Source: Verrucomicrobiales bacterium (GTDB taxonomy: Bacteria > Verrucomicrobiota > Verrucomicrobiia > Limisphaerales > CAIMTB01). From it: a stretch of 37,194 nt of DNA. Every line of letters begins with the position of its first letter. Position 1 is the first letter of the stretch. The notes below the pieces were generated by a model. It did no database searches. It was not told the DNA's origin and saw only the letters and a program-made list of their open reading frames with translations. Position numbers and translations under genes: made by a program. Positions 26,599 through 33,051 of this stretch are shown piece by piece. The stretch covers positions 1 to 37,194 of the forward strand of contig JADLFD010000067.1 in assembly GCA_020845805.1 (NCBI GenBank), read 5' to 3'.

Positions 26599-26628
26599 AT
26601 CATATCGGCTCACAAAGTCTGCAATAAA
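26599..26628 (-). promoter_or_regulatory. Possible promoter of the metallophosphoesterase gene
   Basis: On the minus strand TTTATT (26628-26623), an 18-base spacer and TATGAT (26604-26599), the latter five of six to consensus. It lies in the only AT-rich island of the 154-base divergent region, about 90 bases before the start at 26509. The minus-35 element is weak. Confidence 0.3.
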
Positions 26629-26663
26629 CCCGTCTCTTCTCGCGTTATCCGGGCAAAGGTCCC

Positions 26664-28037
26664 ATGCGAGATGCTGAACATGACGGATGGTGCGGGGGCG
26701 CCCTGCCTGCGAGTGAACGCTGCTTCGCGCGGCCGGATCTGCTTCCCAGGGGGAGGGGTTCCCGCCGGCATCCTCCCACCGTCGCGACGGGCGCGGAGCG
26801 TTTCCAGAATCACCGGGGCTTCCTTCGCCGTACGCGATGTCCTTCCGCCAAGGCGCCCTCCGCGCGTGCCCAGTGCCTCGCGGCACGCGAGCTGTTCGGG
26901 AGGAGGAGGATCCCTCGGAGTTGGCCAAGCCGTCATCTGCTTTGGCTGCGGCGGCTCGCTGCTTTCGTTCTCGGGTGGGGGTTGCTGATTTGCGTTGTGC
27001 GAGCGGAGCTTCCGCCGCTGCGGAGGTTTCTTGAGTCGCCTCCCCGATTCGACGCTCTGCTCCTGCGTCGATCGTTGAGTGTGTCCCCCGTGGCCTTCCG
27101 CAATCGGCGTGAGGCGGATGAGTTCGTGCGCCGCGCGCGTGCGGGGGAGATCAAACCGGTTGGGCAGGAGGCATTGTACGAGATCCGTTATCAGGCCGAG
27201 CCCCCTGCATTCTTCCTGCGGCTGCTCCTGGATTCCGCCGAGTTCGAAACCCCGGCCGGGGTGCGAGGCACTCCTTTCGCGGGAAGGTTTGGCAACCAGT
27301 GGTGGTCGATCCTTCCCGTCCGACCCGCCCAGATCCAGATCCTCGAGTCGGAGGATGGCGTGGACGTGGATCCCCGCGGCCAGACCAACACCTTCCACCA
27401 GGGAAACGAACGGTGGGCCACCGAGTACTTCCGGCTCGGACTGGTGGACGTGTTGGCCTCGAGTGTGCGCTGGATTGAGGACGACCGGCGTTTCGAGGCA
27501 CGAACCGAGGCGGGGGTGATGTGCGACGGTCGAGTGGAACCAGGTCTGGATCCGGCCTCCGTACGCATCGCCGTCGTTTATCGAGGACTGAATGCCGGCC
27601 GAGCCATTGATTTGCGCGGTACGAATGACGGGGCGGCCTGGCTGCCGCTCACTCTCAATCTCACCGACTGGAATGGCCAGCCGTCGAATACCAATCAATA
27701 CGCGCATTACGACGTCTTGGAATACCGGCTCTCCTCGTCGCCTCTGCCGCGCGAGCGTTTCTCCCCCGAGCCCTATCTCACCACCAACGATCTGTGGGTG
27801 GAACTCAAGCACGGGGATCACTTTGTCCTCCGCACGGAAGGCACCAATGTGATCCGCACCCTCGCGGCAGCCGAACCCGCTCGGCTGGATCTGCGACCGT
27901 TCGCCAAGGTTTTGCTCCTCATCGTTCTGGCGACGATGGCGGTGTCGACGATCCTCGCCGGCATCGGTTGGCGTTGGCGAAACGGTCGGTCGCCACGCCA
28001 GCGGGAGCAGTCGATCCCGACCGAACCAAGGAGGTAG
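26664..28037 (+). CDS. Exported membrane-anchored protein of unknown family (start uncertain)
   Basis: I do not recognise this family. The maximal frame from the ATG at 26664 gives 457 residues, but the first 90 or so look non-coding and no internal Met occurs before the signal peptide. The real protein probably begins near 26900-26946, where a signal peptide reads LRRLAAFVLGWGLLICVVRA. A strong purine tract (aggaggagga, 26901-26910) lies before it, but no ATG or GTG in this frame follows at the right distance. The mature part is about 310 residues, probably beta-rich, with RTEAGVMCDGRVEPGLD and DGAAWLPLTLNLTDWNGQP, and ends with a membrane helix (KVLLLIVLATMAVSTILAGI) and a basic tail. So the protein should be held in the membrane facing the periplasm. 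It leads a cluster of six co-directional genes and abuts the ten-cysteine protein gene. Confidence 0.65.
   Translation: MRDAEHDGWCGGALPASERCFARPDLLPRGRGSRRHPPTVATGAERFQNHRGFLRRTRCPSAKAPSARAQCLAARELFGRRRIPRSWPSRHLLWLRRLAAFVLGWGLLICVVRAELPPLRRFLESPPRFDALLLRRSLSVSPVAFRNRREADEFVRRARAGEIKPVGQEALYEIRYQAEPPAFFLRLLLDSAEFETPAGVRGTPFAGRFGNQWWSILPVRPAQIQILESEDGVDVDPRGQTNTFHQGNERWATEYFRLGLVDVLASSVRWIEDDRRFEARTEAGVMCDGRVEPGLDPASVRIAVVYRGLNAGRAIDLRGTNDGAAWLPLTLNLTDWNGQPSNTNQYAHYDVLEYRLSSSPLPRERFSPEPYLTTNDLWVELKHGDHFVLRTEGTNVIRTLAAAEPARLDLRPFAKVLLLIVLATMAVSTILAGIGWRWRNGRSPRQREQSIPTEPRR
28028..28034 (+). promoter_or_regulatory. Strong Shine-Dalgarno of the ten-cysteine protein
   Basis: AAGGAGG, five bases before the ATG at 28040, overlapping the end of the preceding gene. 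It is the closest match to the anti-Shine-Dalgarno seen in the window and suggests high translation of the small exported protein. Confidence 0.75.
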
Positions 28038-28039
28038 TT

Positions 28040-28468
28040 ATGTTCAGAGTGGTCAAGAACCGTTGGGTGCGACTCATTGCGGCGCTCGGAGCGCTGGTCG
28101 TCGTCCCCATCTCGTCGCCCGCCCAATCCCTATCCTGCTTCGCCGCCATGGAGCGGACGGTCTGCAAGTGCACCTCGTGCACCTATATGGTCCTCTGCAA
28201 ATTCCAGCTGGGGGTCCCTTCCACGTATCTCGGATACGACTTCTGCACCGGGAACAATCCCGGTTTTGTGGTGATGTCCGCCGGACCCGCCAACTCCGGC
28301 CGCACGAGCCAGAGCGCGACTTACGGAATCGGGTGTGGAACCGCCACACTGGTGGGCGCTTGCTGTGGAGGCACGCGAGCAGCCGCCACGGACGCGAGCG
28401 TTTACACCATCATGAGCCCCTCCGGTACCGTGTGCGGCGCGGCGGGTACCGCCGGTACGGGCGTCTGA
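28040..28468 (+). CDS. Small exported ten-cysteine protein, unknown family
   Basis: 142 residues. A signal peptide covers about 1-28 (basic RNRW-like start, hydrophobic LIAALGALVVVPIS, then PAQS). The mature part of about 113 residues has ten cysteines at 33, 42, 44, 47, 53, 69, 99, 108, 109 and 132. Four of them lie in VCKCTSCTYMVLCKF; a CC pair lies in GACCGG. The remainder is Gly, Ala, Ser and Thr rich and ends GTAGTGV. An even number of cysteines suits disulfide bonding or metal binding outside the cytoplasm. It has the best ribosome-binding site in the window and is followed by a hairpin, then a MauE/DoxX-like gene. I know no family that matches; it could be a surface subunit, a disulfide-stabilised peptide or a metal-binding carrier. 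Confidence 0.82.
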   Translation: MFRVVKNRWVRLIAALGALVVVPISSPAQSLSCFAAMERTVCKCTSCTYMVLCKFQLGVPSTYLGYDFCTGNNPGFVVMSAGPANSGRTSQSATYGIGCGTATLVGACCGGTRAAATDASVYTIMSPSGTVCGAAGTAGTGV

Positions 28469-28479
28469 TCCGGCTCACG

Positions 28480-28506
28480 GGCCGGCGTGGACTCCGGCCT
28501 GTTTCT
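28480..28506 (+). terminator. Possible terminator or attenuator after the ten-cysteine gene
   Basis: GGCCGG (28480-28485) pairs with CCGGCC (28494-28499) around an 8-base loop, followed by TGTTTCT. It starts 12 bases after the stop codon at 28468. A partial terminator here would give more message for the small exported protein than for the four genes after it. Confidence 0.4.
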
Positions 28507-28591
28507 CACTAGCACAACGGCTCCCCGTGGCGACGGGCTTCTGGTCCGACCGCGCGGGGCGCCGTCCTCGAATCCCCTTCGCTTGGAAAGG

Positions 28592-29086
28592 ATGTCTCTT
28601 GTGCGTACTCAATGGACCAACTTGGAAAGAACCTGGCTCTGGATGTCAGTCGGCCTCTTTCTCACCACCGGCCTGGCGAAACTCCACGCGGGCTTGGTGC
28701 ATCCCGAATCCCTACCGGGGGCGGAACGGGTCTTCGGGGTTCCTCTCATCGGGTGGTCGCTCGGACTGGGGACCTTGGAGACCTCTCTAGCCGTGGTGTT
28801 GCTCGGGATCCCTCGGTTTGATCTGGCCTGCCGATGTCTCCGTCTCGTCTTCACGGGAATTCTCGGCTACCGCGTGCTGCTGGAGTGGGAGGGCGGGGGC
28901 CCTTGCGCCTGCCTGGGTCAGTTGCTCGCCCGAACGCCACTGCAGGAACGGGAGGGTCTTTTGCTCTGGAGCGTGGCCATTGCCGCGGCGCTCGCCAACG
29001 AGTGTGCCCTGTACCTGCATCATCGGCGCCTCCGTCGGGCCATCACCGTCCCCACTCCACCCGCTGCGTCGCATGCCAGGACCTGA
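28592..29086 (+). CDS. MauE/DoxX-like membrane protein
   Basis: 164 residues from the ATG at 28592; a GTG at 28601 gives a better spacing from GGAAAGG (28585-28591). Four hydrophobic helices are visible: LWMSVGLFLTTGLAKL, SLGLGTLETSLAVVLLG, LVFTGILGYRVLLEW and LLLWSVAIAAALANECAL. The AKL end of the first helix and the short CACLGQ motif between helices three and four resemble the CxCFG motif of the MauE/DoxX redox-associated family. MauE is required for disulfide-rich methylamine dehydrogenase small-subunit maturation. Here its neighbour encodes a ten-cysteine exported protein, which fits a thiol-redox role. It overlaps the GT39-like gene by 14 bases. Family assignment is moderately sure. Confidence 0.72.
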   Translation: MSLVRTQWTNLERTWLWMSVGLFLTTGLAKLHAGLVHPESLPGAERVFGVPLIGWSLGLGTLETSLAVVLLGIPRFDLACRCLRLVFTGILGYRVLLEWEGGGPCACLGQLLARTPLQEREGLLLWSVAIAAALANECALYLHHRRLRRAITVPTPPAASHART

Positions 29087-30647
29087 TCTGGATTCTCTGC
29101 CACCGGCAATCCCGGCCGCCCCTCGCCCTTTGGCCTCTCCGGTCTGGTGCAACCCGGTGCCGGCCTGGCTGATGTTCGCCGTTCTGTGGCCTTGTGTCGT
29201 GGGAGCTCTGGTCGCGCTGGGGACGGTCGAGCGAGTCGGGGGTGATGAGGGCCTCGAACTCGGAAAGGCGGCCCATCTCCTGCGGACTGGGGAATTTTCC
29301 GCGTCGATCTGGAACGACCAACCCATGACGCACACCCGACTGTTCGCACGGATGCTCGCCCTGCATGGAGGCCCGTTGCTTCCGCGTTCGTGGTCCCTGG
29401 TTCACTACGGTGTGCTGCTCGCCAGCGTAGGCTGGAGTGCGTGGTCCCTGTTCCACTCGCGAAGGGCTGCCATCGCTGCCGTCGCGACGGTGGCCCTCTC
29501 CCCTGCCTGCCTGGATCTGTCGCTTTCCGCCATGCAGGAAATGCCGATGACTGCGTGGGGCATGCTGGCGGTGGCGTTCGCGCTGGCTTCCCGCCACGCG
29601 CCGCACCCGGGTTATCTGCTCGCCTCCGGGGCCTGCGCGGTCGTCTCCCTGCTCCTCAAGCTGACCGGCGGCGTCTTCGTGGCGGCCTGCGTTTTGATCC
29701 TGCTCGCGGGAGAGGGAACGGTGAGCCGGCCGACTCAGGGCCATCGCCTGAGGCGCGCCCTCGGGTATTCGGCGGCGGTGGCCACGTTGTGTGGGTTGGG
29801 GCTGGCGATCGTGGACGGCAGACCTCTCAGCACACTCCTGGGGAGTCATTGGACCTCGCGAGTGCGGGCCGCCGGGTCGGGAGGCCAAACCCTGGTTCAA
29901 ACTGGACTCGGACTCTGGGCGCACGCCTGGCCGGTACTGATCGCCGCCGTCCTTGCGGCTTGGCCTGGCGCAAGGAGGCCCCCGGGATGCGGCTCCTCGC
30001 TCGCGCTCCAGGCCGCCGTCCTGCTGCCAGTGGTCCTGTTCCATCTCCTTATCCGACCGTGGTGGGGCTATTACTCGGTCTCTGCCATCGCTGTTCTGGC
30101 GCCGGCTGCGGGGTATGCGGTGGTCCGCGGGAGGGAGGACTTGCGCCTTGCCTGGCAGACGGGAGTGCCCAGCCGGACTTTCCTGACCGCCACGTTGCGC
30201 ATGATCGTGTTGGCGCTGGCGGCCGGAGCTGCCGGGCTGGGATGGGTGGAACGGATCCGGCTCTGGAACTCGGCTCCCCGTGTCGAGGCTTCCCCTATCC
30301 TGCGCGCGATCGAAGCGTACCAGGCGGATGGCCCAGCGGGGTGCATGTACTCTGCGGATGCCATGGATGCGTTCTGGGCTGGGATCCCCGTGCCTCCTGA
30401 ACTGCTGGTGATCTCTGAGAAGCGGTTCCTCAGTGGCAGCCTCCCCGAGGACGGAGTGCCGAGGGTGCTCGAGCGATCGGGCTGTGACTTCATCGTGCTG
30501 CCGGAAGGTTCCGCTCCCACCCGGGGCGAGACCTGGAATGCGCTGCTTTCCCGCGACTACGTCCGCACGACCGTGGGAGCGGGAAAGGAACTCTTCGTAC
30601 ACCGCGAACTCGATCCTAGGCCGCATGAATCCCATGTTCGCTGGTGA
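29073..30647 (+). CDS. GT39-like polytopic membrane transferase
   Basis: 524 residues from the ATG at 29073. After the first membrane helix (AWLMFAVLWPCVVGALVAL) comes ERVGGDEGLELGKA with an Asp-Glu pair (58-59), the position of the catalytic acid pair in GT39/PMT_2 enzymes. About nine more hydrophobic helices follow, then a soluble C-terminal domain of about 130 residues. It should act on the outer face of the inner membrane with a polyprenyl-phosphate sugar donor. The sequence is more diverged than the GT39 gene at 16511. It overlaps both neighbours, by 14 bases with the MauE-like gene and by 23 with the pseudopilin gene, so translation is coupled across all three. Confidence 0.75.
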   Translation: MPGPDLDSLPPAIPAAPRPLASPVWCNPVPAWLMFAVLWPCVVGALVALGTVERVGGDEGLELGKAAHLLRTGEFSASIWNDQPMTHTRLFARMLALHGGPLLPRSWSLVHYGVLLASVGWSAWSLFHSRRAAIAAVATVALSPACLDLSLSAMQEMPMTAWGMLAVAFALASRHAPHPGYLLASGACAVVSLLLKLTGGVFVAACVLILLAGEGTVSRPTQGHRLRRALGYSAAVATLCGLGLAIVDGRPLSTLLGSHWTSRVRAAGSGGQTLVQTGLGLWAHAWPVLIAAVLAAWPGARRPPGCGSSLALQAAVLLPVVLFHLLIRPWWGYYSVSAIAVLAPAAGYAVVRGREDLRLAWQTGVPSRTFLTATLRMIVLALAAGAAGLGWVERIRLWNSAPRVEASPILRAIEAYQADGPAGCMYSADAMDAFWAGIPVPPELLVISEKRFLSGSLPEDGVPRVLERSGCDFIVLPEGSAPTRGETWNALLSRDYVRTTVGAGKELFVHRELDPRPHESHVRW

Positions 30648-31545
30648 GTCCGCCAGGCCCCGGCCAGGGGGAACGCGGGTCCGCCGGCTGCCCGTGCGGA
30701 CACCTCACTCCGCTCCTGGCTGGAACGCGGGGTGGACTTCCTGGCAGCGCGGTCGGAGTGCGTATTGGCCCGGGTTCACCTTGATCGAGTTGATGGTCGT
30801 GATCGGGATCCTGGGGCTTCTCGCCGCGCTCCTGGCCCCAGCGTTGAGTTCGGCACAGCGCCGGGTGGGAGCTGAGGTTTGCGCTTCCAATCTGCGACAA
30901 TGGCAGCAGGCCTGGCTCATGTACGCGGATGAGGCCGCGGGCCGCCTGGTTCCCAATCAGGCGCGGTCGGTGGCCATGGACTGGCGCGGCACCCCCGAAT
31001 CGTGGGCCGGGACCCACCATGCGCGATTGGATGCCGGGCCTGACGCACTCAACCAGGGCGTCCTCTGGCGGTACCTGGGCTTGGGCCGATCCGCGGTGGC
31101 GCGATGTCCAGCGGATCGCAGCCGGGTTGAATCGGGGCAGGCTGCCCGCCTGCGATCCTATTCGCTCAATGGGAACTGCCATGGGCGCACGAACGAGCAG
31201 CAGGGGGTGGCCTTCACGCTCCAGGATCTGCCCAGCCCGGCCTCGGTGTTCACGTTCATTGACGAGCATCCGGACAGCATCGATGACGGTCATTTTCTGG
31301 TTTGGAGTCCGCCCGAGACCCGTTGGGTCAATCTCCCGGCGGATCGGCATGGGCGGATGGGTATTTGGGCCGCGGCGGACGGGCATGTGGTGCGCCAACG
31401 TTGGAAGGCTCCCAAACATTGGATTCGTCATGGAACGTACTGGATGGAGAGCCGTTCCCCCGAAGACCGCGCCGACCTGAGCACGCTTCAGGAGTGGATT
31501 CTGGAGTTTCCTGTTCCCGTCCCCGTCCCCGACCCGCCTCCATGA
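30625..31545 (+). CDS. H-X9-DG pseudopilin with unusually long leader
   Basis: 306 residues from the ATG at 30625 (an ATG at 30634 is possible). The prepilin peptidase site is WPG|FTLIELMVVIGILGLL, with Gly50, Phe51 and Glu55, so the leader is about 50 residues, compared with the usual 6 to 25. Later, FTFIDEHPDSIDDGHFLVW and His-X9-DG (HGRMGIWAAADG) match the pre-pil_HX9DG family; the same block is seen in the pseudopilin at 10190. The C-terminus is a Pro-Val run (FPVPVPVPDPPP). Its start overlaps the preceding GT39-like gene by 23 bases and its stop overlaps the GT2 gene by four, which is unusual for a structural subunit gene and supports a functional link to the glycosyltransferases. Confidence 0.88.
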   Translation: MNPMFAGESARPRPGGTRVRRLPVRTPHSAPGWNAGWTSWQRGRSAYWPGFTLIELMVVIGILGLLAALLAPALSSAQRRVGAEVCASNLRQWQQAWLMYADEAAGRLVPNQARSVAMDWRGTPESWAGTHHARLDAGPDALNQGVLWRYLGLGRSAVARCPADRSRVESGQAARLRSYSLNGNCHGRTNEQQGVAFTLQDLPSPASVFTFIDEHPDSIDDGHFLVWSPPETRWVNLPADRHGRMGIWAAADGHVVRQRWKAPKHWIRHGTYWMESRSPEDRADLSTLQEWILEFPVPVPVPDPPP

Positions 31546-32264
31546 GAACGACCCGTGTCACGCTCGTCATCCCGGTGCTGAACGAGGAACGCCAATTGCC
31601 GTGGAGCATCTGGCGGCTGCGCGAATCCCTGCGACGCATCGATGGTTATGACTGGGATTTGGTGGTGGTGGACAACGGATCGACGGATCGAACCTGGGAA
31701 GTGGCGGAGTCGCTCCAGGCGCGGGGCGAGGCGCGCGCCCTTTCCATCGGTCGGCGAGGTCGGGGTGGCGCTTTGCGGGAAGCGTGGAGCATGGCCACGG
31801 GGGAGATTCTTGCGTACATGGACGTCGATCTCTCCACGGATCTGGTTCATGTGCGGGACCTCGTGCAACCCCTGCGCGCCGGAACCGCCGATGTGGTGGC
31901 GGGCTCGAGACTATCGCCCGGTTCGCGCGTGGTGCGTGGGTGGCGGCGGGAATGCCTGTCCCGCGTCTTCAACCAAATGGCGCGCGTGCTGACCGGATCA
32001 CGCGTGCGGGATCATCAGTGTGGGTTCAAGGCCCTGACGCGCTTGGCCTGGCTGGATCTGGCGCCTTGCATCGAGGATCGCGCCTGGTTTTTCGATACCG
32101 AATTGCTCGTTCACGCCCAGCGTCGCGGCTGGAGGATTCTGGAAATGCCGGTCCACTGGGTGGACGATCCGGACTCCCGGGTACGGATTTTCTCGACCGC
32201 CTGGCAGGAGTTCCGCGGATTGTGGCGCCTGCGGGCACGACCGGCGCGCAGGATTTTCACTTGA
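31542..32264 (+). CDS. GT2 glycosyltransferase, polyprenyl-phosphate sugar synthase-like
   Basis: 240 residues from an ATG overlapping the pseudopilin stop (ATGA). The GT-A signatures of the DPM1-like group are present: TLVIPVLNEERQL, VVVDNGSTDRT, the DVDLSTD metal-binding DxD (Asp94, Asp96), and HQCGFKALTR. Such enzymes make polyprenyl-phosphate mannose or glucose at the cytoplasmic face of the inner membrane. No membrane helix is obvious, so it is of the soluble/peripheral type. It closes the cluster. With the GT39-like gene it would form a donor-plus-transferase pair, as in bacterial protein O-mannosylation or arabinose addition to lipid A. The sugar is not identified. Confidence 0.88.
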   Translation: MRTTRVTLVIPVLNEERQLPWSIWRLRESLRRIDGYDWDLVVVDNGSTDRTWEVAESLQARGEARALSIGRRGRGGALREAWSMATGEILAYMDVDLSTDLVHVRDLVQPLRAGTADVVAGSRLSPGSRVVRGWRRECLSRVFNQMARVLTGSRVRDHQCGFKALTRLAWLDLAPCIEDRAWFFDTELLVHAQRRGWRILEMPVHWVDDPDSRVRIFSTAWQEFRGLWRLRARPARRIFT

Positions 32265-32290
32265 GTGCGTCGACGCATCATTCCTACGTT
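32261..32290 (+). promoter_or_regulatory. Possible promoter with palindrome before the GST-PhoH pair
   Basis: TTGAGT (32261-32266), an 18-base spacer and TACGTT (32285-32290). The spacer begins with the perfect palindrome GCGTCGACGC (32267-32276). The hexamers are weak and the first overlaps the GT2 stop codon, so this is a tentative call. Confidence 0.25.
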
Positions 32291-32385
32291 GCCCACCTCG
32301 AAGTCGTGGGCCGATACCGCCGCCATTCCGGACCAGGGACACATGACGCTGGGGCAACTGCTCGGCGTGGGACGCCCGCCTGCTC

Positions 32386-33051
32386 ATGATCGTCCTCTAC
32401 CAGTTCCCGTGGAGCCCCTACTGCCTGGTCCAGCGACGGATCCTGGAAGCCTCACGAGCGAAGTTTCGGATCGTCAATGTTCCCCAGGACGACCGGTCGG
32501 TTCTCTGGCGGCTCACGCGGGAGCGGTACTACCAGGTTCCGGTGGTCAAGGACGGCCGCCAGGTGGTGTTCGAAACCGAAGGCGACTCGCAGGTGGTCGC
32601 CAAGTATCTCGATTCCCGGCTCAAGCTCGGCCTGTTTCCGCGCGAGGGCGAGGGCGTCCAGGATCTGTTGTGGCGGTACTTCGAGAACGAGGTCGAGGGC
32701 GTTGGATTCCGGCTCAATGACATCCACTGGCGCGAATTTGTGCCGGCTGCTGAGCGCTGCGGCTTTGTGCGCCACAAGGAACGCCGGTTCGGGCGCGGGT
32801 GTCTTGATCAGTGGCGGGCCGAGGAAACGGGGTTGCTCACGAAGCTGGAGTCCCTCCTGCTCCCCGCGGAGCAGATGTTGGTGACGCGCCCGTTCCTGTT
32901 GGAGTCACGACCTCTCTTCGTGGATTTCTGCCTCTGGGGCATGCTCGCCAACGTCCGATTCTCCGGCCATTACGAGCTTCCCGCCGCGCATGCCCGCCTG
33001 GGCGAGTGGTATGCCCGGATGACCCGGTGGCGCGTTCCCATCTCGGCGTGA
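32386..33051 (+). CDS. Glutathione S-transferase-like protein
   Basis: 221 residues. The N-terminus VLYQFPWSPYCLVQRRILE is a thioredoxin-fold strand and helix with the SPYC catalytic site of omega/beta-like GSTs, followed by YQVPVVKDG (cis-Pro) and ETEGDSQVVAKYLD. The all-alpha C-terminal domain ends with DFCLWGMLANVRFSG. Family proteins conjugate or exchange glutathione or similar thiols; with a Cys in the active site it may be a thiol-transferase. It overlaps the PhoH gene by four bases (GTGA), suggesting coupled translation. Confidence 0.88.
   Translation: MIVLYQFPWSPYCLVQRRILEASRAKFRIVNVPQDDRSVLWRLTRERYYQVPVVKDGRQVVFETEGDSQVVAKYLDSRLKLGLFPREGEGVQDLLWRYFENEVEGVGFRLNDIHWREFVPAAERCGFVRHKERRFGRGCLDQWRAEETGLLTKLESLLLPAEQMLVTRPFLLESRPLFVDFCLWGMLANVRFSGHYELPAAHARLGEWYARMTRWRVPISA

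Noticed and set aside
26837-27034. Small plus-strand open frame of 65 codons starting near the strong purine tract
   Set aside because: The product has no signal peptide or motif, while the other frame encodes a clear signal peptide over the same bases; kept only as a clue to the start problem.
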